DNA of 64,000 nucleotides from DASQGA01 sp035535315 (GTDB lineage: Bacteria; Actinomycetota; Thermoleophilia; Gaiellales; Gaiellaceae): NCBI GenBank assembly GCA_035535315.1, contig DATLQD010000074.1, forward strand, positions 12,385 to 76,384. The letters are read 5' to 3'. The notes under the pieces are model-generated. The model did not search any database. It saw nothing but the letters and a program-made list of their open reading frames with translations, and was not told the origin of the DNA. The position numbers were made by a program, and so were the translations under genes. This document shows positions 8,993-17,762 of this stretch, in pieces (within the stretch, counting starts at the first letter, position 1; each line of letters begins with the position of its first letter).

Positions 8993-10006
8993 CTAGCCGC
9001 TCCGCTCCGCGTGAATCCGGCCGCCGGACTCAGCTAACCGGCCTCCTGCCCGCCCCGAGGCTGCGGCCACGATCTCGGCCAGGATCGAGAGCGCCGTCTC
9101 GGCGGGTGTCTCGGCACCCAGATCGAGTCCTGCCGGTCCGGCGATGCGGGCGAGCTGCTCCTCGTCGACTCCGGTCTCCTGGAGCCGTTCGCGGCGGCGC
9201 GCCTGGGTACGGCGGGAACCGAGCGCGCCGACGTAGAACGCCTCCGAGGCGAGGGCCCCGGCGAGGGCCGGCACGTCGAAGCGCTCCTCGTGCGTGAGGA
9301 CGACCACCGCCGTAGAGGCGTCAGGCGCCAGCTGCTCGATCGCCTCGTCCGGCCATGCCACCACCAGCTCCCCGGCGCTCGGGATCCGCTCGCGGGTAGC
9401 GAGGCCCGGCCTCGCATCGACGACGACGGATCGCCAGCCGAGGAGTGCGGCTGAGCGGCAGAGAGCCTCAGCCAGATCGACCGCACCGAAGATCACGAGT
9501 CGCGGAGGTGGCCCTAGAGGCTCATAAAACACGCGGCCCTCCGGCCGTTCCTCGACACCCGGGCGACCGCGCCGGATCAGCTCGTCAGCACCGGCATCCT
9601 CGCCCGAGCGGACGAGCCGCGGCCGGCCGGCGTCTTCGCCCTCGAGCGGCGTCAGGCGAAGAGCGCGCGCGTCCTCCTCTGCTTCGGGCAGCGGGCTATC
9701 GGCGGGAGCGAGCAGGACGTCGATCTCTCCCCCGCAGGGAAGGCCGATCCCCCAGGCGGTCTCGTCCTCGATCCCGTAGGTGACGACCTCGGCGCGGCCC
9801 GAGGCGAAGACGTCGCGAGCGCGCTCCGCCAGGTCGGGCTCGACACAACCTCCGGAGACTGAACCGGCCAGCTCGCCCTGCTCGGAGACGGCAAGTCGAG
9901 CGCCGACGGGACGCGGCGCCGACCGCCGTGTCGCAACCACGGTGGCCAGCACCACACGCTCTCCCTGCGCGCGCCAGCGCTCGATGCTCTCGGCGACCTC
10001 GTCCAC
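8993..10006 (-). CDS. XdhC/CoxI-family protein
   Basis: Members of this family bind or sulfurate the molybdenum cofactor for insertion into xanthine dehydrogenase-type enzymes. The 337-residue product has the N-terminal XdhC/CoxI domain (VVATRRSAPRPVGARLAV, then GSVSGGCVEPD with the conserved Cys near 55) and a C-terminal Rossmann domain (RLVIFGAVDLAEAL, VVDARPGLA, VVLTHEERFD, YVGALGSRRT). The usual GAGxVAEAL glycine loop reads GAVDLAEAL here. No molybdo-hydroxylase subunit gene is present in the window, so its client must be elsewhere. Starts with GTG; it lies 23 bp upstream of livF on the same strand. Confidence 0.85.
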   Translation of the reverse strand: MDEVAESIERWRAQGERVVLATVVATRRSAPRPVGARLAVSEQGELAGSVSGGCVEPDLAERARDVFASGRAEVVTYGIEDETAWGIGLPCGGEIDVLLAPADSPLPEAEEDARALRLTPLEGEDAGRPRLVRSGEDAGADELIRRGRPGVEERPEGRVFYEPLGPPPRLVIFGAVDLAEALCRSAALLGWRSVVVDARPGLATRERIPSAGELVVAWPDEAIEQLAPDASTAVVVLTHEERFDVPALAGALASEAFYVGALGSRRTQARRRERLQETGVDEEQLARIAGPAGLDLGAETPAETALSILAEIVAAASGRAGGRLAESGGRIHAERSG

Positions 10007-10028
10007 AGGGCCAGCCTAGATGGTTGGT

Positions 10029-10805
10029 CTAGTCGAGCTCGCCGAGGTAGGTCTTGCGTACCTGCTCGTTGTCCTTCAGCTTCGCCGCGTCGTCGGTCAG
10101 CGCGATCCGCCCTGTCTCCATCACGTAGCCCCGATCGGCGGCATCGAGCGCCATGAGCGCGTTCTGCTCGACCAGCAGGATCGTCGTTCCCTGCTCGTTG
10201 ATCTCCTTGACGATCTCGAAGATCTTCTCGACGAAGATGGGCGCGAGACCCATGGACGGCTCGTCCAGCATGAGGAGCTTGGGTCGGGCCATCAGCGCGC
10301 GGCCCATCGCGACCATCTGCTGCTCCCCGCCCGAGAGCGTCCCCGCCTTCTGGGACTTGCGCTCGGCAAGACGCGGAAACAGCGAGTAGACGCGGTCCAG
10401 ATCCTCCCTGATCCCGGACCGGTCGTTGCGCTGGAACGCGCCCATCTCCAGGTTCTCGAGCACGCTCATGTGCGGAAAGAGCTTGCGGCCCTCGGGCGAC
10501 TGCGAGATCCCCATCTGGACAATGGAGTGCGCCGCCGCGTTCGTGATGTCCTTGTCGCGGAAGACGATCTTTCCCTTCCGCGGGTTGTTCAGGCCGTTGA
10601 TCGACCTGAGCGTCGTCGACTTGCCCGCGCCGTTGGCCCCGATCAGCGTCACGACCTCGCCCTCCATCACGTCGAGCGAGATCCCCTTGATCGCGTGAAT
10701 GGCGCCGTAGTACGTGTGGATGTCCTCCACCCGGAGCAGCGGCTGCCCCCGGCCGCCGTTCCCACGCCCGGACTCAGGCTGGACGGCTGTCTCGGGTGAG
10801 CTCAT
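10029..10805 (-). CDS. livF: Branched-chain amino-acid type ABC transporter ATPase LivF
   Basis: One of two ATPases of a HAAT-family importer. 258 aa; Walker A GANGAGKST (about 54-62), signature LSGGEQQMV, Walker B LLMLDEPSMG followed by the LivF-typical LAPIFVEKIFEIV. An unusually long N-terminal tail (about 25 residues, Glu/Gly/Arg rich) precedes LLRVEDIHTYYG. Start ATG overlaps the livG stop by 4 bp (ATGA). It is the last gene of the transporter operon; substrate may be amino acids or amides, which the sequence alone cannot settle. Confidence 0.95.
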   Translation of the reverse strand: MSSPETAVQPESGRGNGGRGQPLLRVEDIHTYYGAIHAIKGISLDVMEGEVVTLIGANGAGKSTTLRSINGLNNPRKGKIVFRDKDITNAAAHSIVQMGISQSPEGRKLFPHMSVLENLEMGAFQRNDRSGIREDLDRVYSLFPRLAERKSQKAGTLSGGEQQMVAMGRALMARPKLLMLDEPSMGLAPIFVEKIFEIVKEINEQGTTILLVEQNALMALDAADRGYVMETGRIALTDDAAKLKDNEQVRKTYLGELD

Positions 10806-11587
10806 GCGGTTGCCGCCTTTCCGAGGTAGGCCTCGATCACACGCTCGTCCTTCTGGATCTCCTTGGGTGCTCCCTCGGCGATCTTCTCCCCGTAGTCGAG
10901 CACCGTGACACGGTCCGAGATTCCCATGACGACCTTCATATCGTGCTCGATCATGAGCACGGTCAGATTCCGCTTGGTCCTGAGCTCCCCGACGAACTTC
11001 GTGAACTCGGCAGTCTCCTGCGGATTCATGCCCGCGGTGGGCTCGTCGAGGAGCAGGAGCTTCGGCTCGGTCGCCAGCGCCCGCGCGACCTCGAGACGGC
11101 GCTGGTCACCGTAGGGGAGATTCCGCGAGAGGTCCTCGTCGCGGCCCTTGAGGGAGCAGAGAGCCAGGAGCTCGCGCGCGTGATCCGCTGCTTTCCGCTC
11201 CTCGCGCCTGATGCCCGGTGTGCGAAGGACCGAGCGAACGATGCCACCGTGGAGACGAGCGTGCATGCCCACGAGCACGTTCTCGAGCGAGGTCATCTGC
11301 TGGAAGAGCCGGATGTTTTGGAAGGTGCGGCCGATGCCGAGCTTCGTGATCGCGTGTGGCGGCTTGCCGGTCACATCCGTCCCGTCGAAGACGATTTTCC
11401 CCCGGGTCGGCTGGTAGACACCGGTGAGCATGTTGAAGAACGTCGTCTTTCCCGCTCCATTCGGCCCGATCAGGCTGACGATGGCGCCGACCGGGATCGT
11501 GAAGTCCACGTCGTTGACGGCGACCAGTCCGCCGAACTCCTTCCGCACGTCGAGGGCCTCGAGCAGGTTCGGCGCCGCGACGCTCAT
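10802..11587 (-). CDS. livG: Branched-chain amino-acid type ABC transporter ATPase LivG
   Basis: Second ATPase of the importer, 261 aa from the ATG at 11587. Walker A GPNGAGKTTFFN (about 44-55), LivG-type insert GKPPHAITKLGIGRTFQNIRLF, signature LPYGDQRRLEVARAL in place of LSGGQ (normal for LivG), Walker B LLLLDEPTAGMNP, switch His in MIEHDM. The frame runs further upstream but there it is only the shadow of livM. Start overlaps the livM stop as ATGA and its own stop overlaps livF as ATGA. Confidence 0.95.
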   Translation of the reverse strand: MSVAAPNLLEALDVRKEFGGLVAVNDVDFTIPVGAIVSLIGPNGAGKTTFFNMLTGVYQPTRGKIVFDGTDVTGKPPHAITKLGIGRTFQNIRLFQQMTSLENVLVGMHARLHGGIVRSVLRTPGIRREERKAADHARELLALCSLKGRDEDLSRNLPYGDQRRLEVARALATEPKLLLLDEPTAGMNPQETAEFTKFVGELRTKRNLTVLMIEHDMKVVMGISDRVTVLDYGEKIAEGAPKEIQKDERVIEAYLGKAATA

Positions 11588-12840
11588 CCGCGAGCCTCGA
11601 TAAAAGGTTCGTCGTGGACTCCCTCTTCCAGCTCGCGCCTCCGGCGCCCCTCGGGTATCAGCCCGACCGGCCGGAAGAGCATCATCAGCACGATGATCAG
11701 CCCGTAGATGCCGAACTGGTACTTCGTGATCTCGATGTTCGTGCCGGCGGCGTCGTTGAACCGGTCGCCGATCACGGCGAGGCCTTCGATGTTGAGCCAC
11801 CCGAGGAGGAGGCCGCCCGCGATCACGCCCCACACGCTCCCCATGCCGCCGAGGATGACCATGCAGAGCAGGAACACCGAGATGTTGAAGTAGAACTCGC
11901 TCGGGAATGCACCGCTCTTGAAGCTCGCATAGAAGGCCCCGGCGATCCCGCCGAAGAACGCCCCGAGAGCGTACGACCAAGTCTTCGTCCTCATCAGCGG
12001 AACGCCCATCGCCGCGGCCGCCGTCTCGTCCTCGCGGATCGCGATCCAGGCGCGCCCAAGGCGCGAGTCCCTGAGCCTGACGCTGCAGAAGACCGTGATC
12101 AGGAGGAGCGCGAGGATGGTGAAATAGAAGAGCTTCTCGCGGTCGAACGACGCCTGGAAGGAGAGCGGCAAGCCGAGCGACCCGTTCAGTCCTTGGCCGA
12201 AGCCGGGCGAGTCGATCGGGTTGATCCCGAACGTGCCGTTCGTGAGGTCGAAGCCCCCGAGGTCGTCGCCGTTTCGGACGAACTGCGGGATGATCTCGCC
12301 GAATCCGAGCGTCACGATCGCCAGGTAGTCGCCCCGAAGGCGGAGCGTCGGGAGCCCGATCAGAATCCCGATGAACGCGGTGAAGATCCCGGCCATGATG
12401 AGGACGAGCCAGAGCGAGACATGGATCCCGGTCGCCTCCCGGTTGATCCCGACCGAGCCGAGGTGAAAGCTCACCTGCTCGAACTGGCCCGAGGCGAACC
12501 AGCCCGCCACATAGGCGCCCGCGGCGTAGAACGCGACGTAGCCGAGGTCGAGCAGGCCAGCGTAGCCGACGACGATGTTCAGGCCGACGGCCATCATCGT
12601 GAAGACGAGAATGATCACCATCGAGCTGAGCTGCGGGAAGAAGTCTCCGATCACGGCGAGCCCACGGAGGCTGTCCACCACGGACGGGTAGACCACTGCC
12701 ACGAGGACGACGACTATGAGCGGCAGGAAGGCGCGGACGCGCCGCGGCACGCGATTCCAGGCCCTGCCGATGCCGCCCGAATCGCCGCCGAGGGCGTTCT
12801 TGACCCTCGCGCGGCCGCCGGGCTGTCGGGGCGTTCCCAT
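11584..12840 (-). CDS. livM: Branched-chain amino-acid type ABC transporter permease LivM
   Basis: Inner-membrane permease, 418 aa. A basic N-terminal tail of about 40 residues is followed by about ten hydrophobic helices. The family signature GYAGLLDLGYVAFYAAGAY (about 103-121) and the coupling loop RLRGDYLAIVTLGFGEI are clear, as is the LGMGS-like ILGGMGSVWG near the C terminus. Start ATG at 12840 overlaps the livH stop by one base (TGATG). Pairs with LivH to form the translocation pore. Confidence 0.94.
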   Translation of the reverse strand: MGTPRQPGGRARVKNALGGDSGGIGRAWNRVPRRVRAFLPLIVVVLVAVVYPSVVDSLRGLAVIGDFFPQLSSMVIILVFTMMAVGLNIVVGYAGLLDLGYVAFYAAGAYVAGWFASGQFEQVSFHLGSVGINREATGIHVSLWLVLIMAGIFTAFIGILIGLPTLRLRGDYLAIVTLGFGEIIPQFVRNGDDLGGFDLTNGTFGINPIDSPGFGQGLNGSLGLPLSFQASFDREKLFYFTILALLLITVFCSVRLRDSRLGRAWIAIREDETAAAAMGVPLMRTKTWSYALGAFFGGIAGAFYASFKSGAFPSEFYFNISVFLLCMVILGGMGSVWGVIAGGLLLGWLNIEGLAVIGDRFNDAAGTNIEITKYQFGIYGLIIVLMMLFRPVGLIPEGRRRRELEEGVHDEPFIEARG

Positions 12841-13742
12841 CAGGCTCCCTCTGGCGTCCGCTCTCCGAGCAGGCCCTCGGGCCGGAAGACGAGGATGGCG
12901 ATCAGGATCCCGAAGACGATCGAGCGCGTCCAGTCGCTTCCGGGCGCGTTCCACTCGAGGCCCTCGTTGAAAGCCTGGATGAGCCCGATCAGAAGCGCAC
13001 CGAGCACGGCGCCGCTCAGGTTCCCGATGCCGCCGAGGACGGCCGCCGTGAACGCGATCAGCCCCAGCTCGAACCCGGTGTCGTAGCGCATGTTGAACTG
13101 CAGGAGGAAGAGGAGGCCCGCAGCGCCGGCGAGCGCGCCGGCGAGGATGAACGTGAACGAGATCGTCCGGTTCACGTTGATGCCCATCATCGCGGCCGCG
13201 TCGGGGTCCTGCGCGGTCGCCCGCATGGCCTTCCCCTGGCGGGTCGACTTGACCAGATAGGTCAGGCCGATGAGCACGGGAATGGTGATCAGGATGATCA
13301 CAAGCTTGTTCCAAGGAATATCGACGCCCCCGATCGAGAAGGCAGTGGTGCGCGGGATCAGGTCTGTAGCGGACCGAAACCCGACGCCGTAGATAGCGAG
13401 GCCAACGTTCTGGACGATGAACGACATGCCGACGGCGGTGATGAGCGCGGCCAGGCGCGGAGCCTTCCGCATCCGGCGATACGCGAGGAACTCGATGGTT
13501 GCGTTCAGAACCGACCCGAAAGCCATTCCGATGAGGAGTGTGGCTGCCAGCCCGCCCACGATCACGATGGCGGCGTCCCCCGCCGAGAGATCGAACACCG
13601 TCAGGATGAGCGTGCTCGCGAAGAGCCCACACAGCGCGAACACGTCGCCGTGCGCGAAGTTGATGAGCTGGAGGATCCCGTAGACCAGCGTGTAACCGAG
13701 CGCGACCAGCGCGTAGACGGCACCGGTGGTCAGGCCGATCAC
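12840..13742 (-). CDS. livH: Branched-chain amino-acid type ABC transporter permease LivH (start uncertain)
   Basis: Partner permease of LivM, 300 aa from the GTG at 13742. Signatures: GAVYALVALGYTLVYGILQLINFAHGD at the N terminus and AAVLGGIGNLSGAVLGALLIG near the C terminus. The frame stays open upstream to a TAG at 13917-13919 and encodes a hydrophobic helix (IIGLFFVLLILVWLGVN) plus DPTEFFSVFVIGL, which looks like the missing first membrane segment. That stretch has no ATG, GTG or TTG. Either it begins at a rare codon (CTG at 13820 or an ATC) or translation starts at 13742 and the first helix is lost. Confidence 0.9.
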   Translation of the reverse strand: MIGLTTGAVYALVALGYTLVYGILQLINFAHGDVFALCGLFASTLILTVFDLSAGDAAIVIVGGLAATLLIGMAFGSVLNATIEFLAYRRMRKAPRLAALITAVGMSFIVQNVGLAIYGVGFRSATDLIPRTTAFSIGGVDIPWNKLVIILITIPVLIGLTYLVKSTRQGKAMRATAQDPDAAAMMGINVNRTISFTFILAGALAGAAGLLFLLQFNMRYDTGFELGLIAFTAAVLGGIGNLSGAVLGALLIGLIQAFNEGLEWNAPGSDWTRSIVFGILIAILVFRPEGLLGERTPEGA

Positions 13743-13926
13743 GAAGACGCTGAAGAACTCTGTCGGATCCTGGACGAGGTTGACGCCGAGCCAGACGAGG
13801 ATCAGGAGGACGAAGAACAGCCCGATGATCGAGGTGATGCTCGGGCGCGGCCGGTTCGAGAGGGCCGCAAGCGGCGACGGAGGTTCGCTACGGGCCTGAA
13901 CTGAGATCGGCTGATCCTAAACCCAA

Positions 13927-13954
13927 TCGGGGGAGGGCAAAAGCCCTCCCCCGA
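13927..13954 (-). terminator. Hairpin between binding-protein gene and permease genes
   Basis: Perfect 12-bp inverted repeat (13927-13938 with 13943-13954) with an AAAA/TTTT loop, 20 nt after the binding-protein stop and before livH. On the minus strand it is followed by GATTGGGTTT, a weak U-tract. It probably acts as a partial terminator or mRNA stabiliser so that the binding protein is made in excess over the membrane subunits. Confidence 0.7.
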
Positions 13955-13973
13955 AAGTGGACCTACCTTTTGC

Positions 13974-15365
13974 TTACAGTCCCCGAGCGGCGTCCACGGT
14001 CTCCGGCTTCGGCGAGAGCGTGGTCTCCGTCACGAGCTTGTCTTCGGCCCGGTAGATGGTGAATCCGACAACGGCTCCGCCGGCCTGCTCCGGATCGCCG
14101 TTCTTGCCGATCTCGAAGGTGCCGAGCAGACCGTTCTCGACCTTGGTCGAGAAGATCCCGTCGATCACGCTCTGACGGCTGCCGTCTCCGTTGGCAATCG
14201 CGTCGAGGATGATCTGGGCGGCCTGCGCGCCATAGATCGCGTACGGGTCGACCGGCTTGCCTCCGAGCGCCTCCTTCAGCTTGTCAGCGAAGGCCGCCGC
14301 CTCGCCCTTGAACTCGTCGATCGGGACGCCGGCGATGCTCATGAACGCGCCCTGCGTGTTCTTGACACCGGATTCGTCGATCGTCTGCTGGGTGGTGAAC
14401 CCGTCGGGCATGAGCAGCTTGACCTTGCCGTCGTTCGGCCCGAGCACCGCCACCTTGTCCTTGATCACCTGGGCGCCGTTCTCGTCGATGAGGCCGCCGA
14501 GGAAGAGCGCGTCAGCGCCGCTGGAGCCGATCTTCCGCATCAGAGCCTCGTAGTTCGACGCCTTCGGATCCCACGCCGCGAAGCCGGCGATCTTGATCCC
14601 AAGCGATTCCGCAGCACCCTTGAAGTTAGTCGCGACGCCGAGGCCGTAGGCCTCCTTGTCGTTCAGGATGTACACGCTCTTGATGCCCTGCGCCTGTGCG
14701 AACTCCGCCACCGCCGCACCCTGATACGCGTCGTGGGCGACAACGCGAGCGTAGTTCCGCGTTCCGGCCGGGTAGTACTTGTCCGGCTCGCTCTTCTCGC
14801 AGCCGGGACCACCCTCGGTGAGGCAGACATACGTGTTTGCCGGCGAGAGCATCGCGAGCCCGCCGCCCGGCGCCTGGTTCAGGACCGGAATGATGATCGC
14901 GGCGCAGCCCGAGTTGAACGTGCCGATGACAGCCACGAGCTTCTCGTTCGAGGCGTAGGCCTGCGCGTTCTGGCTGCACTTGCCCGGATCCCACTTGGCG
15001 GCCTGAGCCGTCGCATCGTCGCATGACTGGAACGCCACGTTCTGGTCGCCGGCCTTCCAACCGCGGGCCTCGAGCTCGAGGCGGACCGCTTCGACGATCT
15101 GCAGGGTCTGGGTTCGCGACGAGCCCTGGAGCGGCAAGTCGGTCGCGATCAGGACGTTGGCCTCGCCGTCGCCCTTGTATTCGATGTCGGAGCAGCTGGA
15201 CGATGGCAGCGCCTCGATGTCACCGGTGCCGCCTCCGCCGCCGCTCGCGGACGTGTCGCCGCCTCCACTGCTCGACCCGTTGTCGTCGCCGCCACAACCT
15301 GCGGCGACAAGGGCGAGAGCGCCGATCAACATCACCAGCAGCGTCAGTAGTGTCTTTCTCCTCAC
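13974..15365 (-). CDS. ABC transporter substrate-binding lipoprotein (LivK-like)
   Basis: Extracytoplasmic solute receptor for the LivHMGF importer. 463 aa with a lipoprotein signal peptide: basic MRRK, hydrophobic core, lipobox LVAAGC with lipidated Cys24, then a Gly/Ser-rich linker to about residue 50. The rest is a type I periplasmic-binding fold (ATDLPLQGSSRTQTLQIVEAV, FNSGCAAIIIPVLNQ, YILNDKEAYGLGVATNF, LFLGGLIDENGAQVIKD). Starts with GTG behind an ideal AGGAGG at 15370-15375. It is the first gene of the operon and is separated from livH by a strong hairpin. Ligand not predictable. Confidence 0.93.
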   Translation of the reverse strand: MRRKTLLTLLVMLIGALALVAAGCGGDDNGSSSGGGDTSASGGGGGTGDIEALPSSSCSDIEYKGDGEANVLIATDLPLQGSSRTQTLQIVEAVRLELEARGWKAGDQNVAFQSCDDATAQAAKWDPGKCSQNAQAYASNEKLVAVIGTFNSGCAAIIIPVLNQAPGGGLAMLSPANTYVCLTEGGPGCEKSEPDKYYPAGTRNYARVVAHDAYQGAAVAEFAQAQGIKSVYILNDKEAYGLGVATNFKGAAESLGIKIAGFAAWDPKASNYEALMRKIGSSGADALFLGGLIDENGAQVIKDKVAVLGPNDGKVKLLMPDGFTTQQTIDESGVKNTQGAFMSIAGVPIDEFKGEAAAFADKLKEALGGKPVDPYAIYGAQAAQIILDAIANGDGSRQSVIDGIFSTKVENGLLGTFEIGKNGDPEQAGGAVVGFTIYRAEDKLVTETTLSPKPETVDAARGL

Positions 15366-15546
15366 TGATCCTCCTCAGTCGGCCTGGATTTCCGAGCGTC
15401 CGCCCCGTGCGGGCGCCTTGACAGCGATACCTACGGTCAGTCGTGCGGGTTCCGCAGAACTAGTCGCTTTCGTAGGGAAGCGGGCATTATCGCTGCGTCT
15501 CGGCCTGCCTTCAAGCCCGCGGAGCCGGATACGATGCCCCAGCCTC

Positions 15547-15631
15547 GCCGAAGTGGCGGAATTGGGAGACGCGCTGGACTCAAAATCCAGTGGGGCCTGG
15601 CCCCGTGCGGGTTCGATCCCCGCCTTCGGCA
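15547..15631 (+). tRNA. tRNA-Leu (anticodon CAA)
   Basis: Class II tRNA of 85 nt. Acceptor GCCGAAG (15547-15553) pairs with CTTCGGC (15624-15630); anticodon stem CTGGA/TCCAG encloses CTCAAAA, giving anticodon CAA; a long variable arm (GGGGCCTGGCCCC region) and a T-loop GTTCGATCC follow. Discriminator is A, fitting tRNA-Leu. The 3' CCA is not encoded. Confidence 0.95.
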
Positions 15632-15757
15632 TCCCATCGTCCAACTTCGCTGTCATGAATGAAACCGCGGAACCTCTGAGCACCAAGACGACATTTGAGC
15701 GGCGAAGTTAGGCATGGTCGATCGACAATCACCGATCAACTACCGACCAACCATCTA

Positions 15758-16804
15758 GTGGCGAACCGAGTCGGCATCCTGACGGGTGGAGGCGATTGTC
15801 CCGGTTTGAACGCCGTCATCCGGGCGGTCACCCGGCGCTCCCTGCAGCGCGGCGCAGGGGTGGTCGGTATCCGCGAGGGCTGGCGCGGTCTCGTCGAGGG
15901 GAAGTTCCAGCCCCTGGGCCCGCGTGAGATCTCTGGGATCCTGCCGCGGGGTGGAACCATCCTCGGCACCTCGCGAACGAACCCGTACAAGCAGGAGGGC
16001 GACGTGGATCGCGTGCTCGAGCACTTCCGGGGCGAAGGCCTCGACGCCCTGGTCGCGATCGGCGGGGAGGACACCCTCGGAGTGGCCGCCCGCCTGCATG
16101 CAGAACAGGAGTTTCCGGTCGTCGGCGTTCCGAAGACGATCGACAACGACCTCTCCGCTACCGACTACACATTCGGCTTCGACACGGCCGTCTGGATCGC
16201 GACCGAGGCGATCGACCGGCTCCACACGACCGCCGAGGCACACAACCGCGTCATGGTCGTCGAGGTGATGGGCCGTCACACGGGCTGGATCGCGGTCATG
16301 AGCGGCATCGCCGGCGGCGCGGACGCCATCCTGATTCCCGAGCATCCGGTGACCGTCGAGGCTGCGTGCGCCGACATCCAGCGACGACACGACCGAGGCA
16401 AGGACTTCTCGATTGTGGTCGTCAGCGAGGGGTACGAGCTCACGTACGAGTCGGGCGAGCGGCACGAGATCGCGCAGGAAGTTCCGACCGACCAGTTCGG
16501 CCACGTCCGACTCGGCGGGGTCGGGGACGCGCTCGCATACGAAATCGAGCAGCGCACTGGGTACGAGACGCGGGTCACGGTGCTAGGCCACGTCCAACGA
16601 GGGGGGTCACCCACCCCGCGCGACCGGGTCCTGGCGACGCGGTACGGGCTCGAGGCGGCAGACCTGGTGGCCGCAGGCCGCTTCGGCATGATGGCGGCCC
16701 TACATGGAGACGACATCGTCGCCGTGCCTCTGCAGGACGCAGTCGCCGAGCTAAAGACCGTGCCACCGGCGTGGTATGACGTGGCCAAGGCCTTCTTCGG
16801 CTGA
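15758..16804 (+). CDS. pfkA: 6-phosphofructokinase, probably PPi-dependent
   Basis: Phosphorylates fructose 6-phosphate in glycolysis. From the GTG at 15758 the product has 348 aa and begins right before the fold (RVGILTGGGDCPGLNAVIRA); the longer upstream reading adds only unrelated residues. Substrate motifs PKTIDNDL, MGRHTGWIA and GHVQRGG are intact. Where ATP-type enzymes have GGDGS this protein has GGEDT with Asp105, and the TIDND loop is preceded by Lys126. Asp plus Lys at these two sites marks the PPi-dependent members of the actinobacterial group III enzymes, so PPi is the likely phosphoryl donor. No Shine-Dalgarno seen. Confidence 0.92.
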   Translation: MANRVGILTGGGDCPGLNAVIRAVTRRSLQRGAGVVGIREGWRGLVEGKFQPLGPREISGILPRGGTILGTSRTNPYKQEGDVDRVLEHFRGEGLDALVAIGGEDTLGVAARLHAEQEFPVVGVPKTIDNDLSATDYTFGFDTAVWIATEAIDRLHTTAEAHNRVMVVEVMGRHTGWIAVMSGIAGGADAILIPEHPVTVEAACADIQRRHDRGKDFSIVVVSEGYELTYESGERHEIAQEVPTDQFGHVRLGGVGDALAYEIEQRTGYETRVTVLGHVQRGGSPTPRDRVLATRYGLEAADLVAAGRFGMMAALHGDDIVAVPLQDAVAELKTVPPAWYDVAKAFFG

Positions 16805-16946
16805 GACGCCTCCCGGCTCAACAACTTCGCGTGTGTTTCCCCCGGGGGAACCCCCTTAGGTACTCCCCCGCGATTGAGCGTAACGCGCCGAGGCGCCCGC
16901 GTGGCACACGTCTCTGTGCCAGCTTTGCGCCGCCGGTCGGTTCGGT

Positions 16947-17573
16947 CTATCGCTCTACGTCGCCGACCAGGTCTGCCAGCGCGCGGGCGAAATCCTGGCC
17001 CGTCGCCACGTCGGCGACGAGAATCGCATCGACACCGGCCCGCTCGAGCGCAAGAGCCTGCTGCCGCACGAGCGAGCGAGCCTCGGCAATGACGAGCTTC
17101 CCGACGGGAACGTCGGGTAGGACGTCGAGCGTCCGTTCGAGCTCCTCCTGCTCGTCCGCCGCATCCGGACAGGAAATCGCGACGATGTCCGGGTCGACGC
17201 GCTCCAGCGCGAGCGCGAGCTCTTCCTCGTCCCGGACCGCGATCGCGCACGCGAAACCGAGCTCGAGGGAGCGCTCATGGAGGTGCTCGAGCAGGTCTCC
17301 CTCCTCTTCGAGCTCGCTGAAGACCAACATGACTGCGTCCGCGCCGGCCTGGTGCGCGTCCTCGAGCTCCGCGGGCCGGCGGATGCGCCGGCGCAGGAGT
17401 ACCGGGAGCGTGACGGACTCGCGGATGCGCGCCACGTCGGCGGGAACATCGACCGCTACGGCTTCCGCACCTGCCTCGGCGGCGGCTCTTGCAAGGCCGT
17501 CGATATCACCCGAGAGGAGGGGCACGACCGAGATGCCGTCGCCTTCCGAGATGGCTTGAACGAAACGGCTCAC
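16947..17573 (-). CDS. Degenerate TrpC-like (indole-3-glycerol phosphate synthase fold) protein
   Basis: 208-residue predicted TIM-barrel protein. Order of motifs follows IGPS: DIDGLARAAAEAGAEAVAV, VTLPVLLRRRI, AGADAVMLVFSEL, CAIAVRDEEELALAL, AGVDAILVADVATGQDFA. However the catalytic residues of IGPS are not kept: the KDF-type lysine segment reads LLRRRI, the LVEV glutamate strand reads AIAV, the NNRNL segment reads ISCPD and the VSESG glutamate strand reads VIAEAR. It is therefore probably not an active IGPS. No other trp gene is adjacent. Starts with GTG. Function unknown; convergent with pfkA. Confidence 0.65.
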   Translation of the reverse strand: MSRFVQAISEGDGISVVPLLSGDIDGLARAAAEAGAEAVAVDVPADVARIRESVTLPVLLRRRIRRPAELEDAHQAGADAVMLVFSELEEEGDLLEHLHERSLELGFACAIAVRDEEELALALERVDPDIVAISCPDAADEQEELERTLDVLPDVPVGKLVIAEARSLVRQQALALERAGVDAILVADVATGQDFARALADLVGDVER

Positions 17574-17762
17574 ACGCGCCCCTCGCCGGCGTCGGCTCCT
17601 ACCGAGCGAAGCCCGGCTCCACCCCCGCCTGACACCGCTCGCGGCACGGGGCTCTCCGAGCCCGTATTACCCATGCTGTGACCTCCGGCCCCGCACCGCC
17701 GGCGGCGCCCGAGGCGCGCGCGCCGGGCCGAAGTTGATACGGGACGGTTCACGGAAGGATCT

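Noticed and set aside
15746..15757. Recurring motif ACCAACCATCTA (also reverse at 10017-10028, shorter form near 57744-57753)
   Set aside because: Only 10-12 bp, three places with unrelated contexts; could be chance and gives no testable link.
16837..16855. Palindrome TTCCCCCGGGGGAA between pfkA and the IGPS-like gene as a terminator
   Set aside because: A palindrome without loop cannot fold well and no T-tract follows; possible but unsupported.
17573..17762. 60-codon frame in the gap upstream of the IGPS-like gene
   Set aside because: Arg/Gly-rich with no start signal; gap otherwise shows only a GGGCTC/GAGCCC hairpin at 17648-17662.
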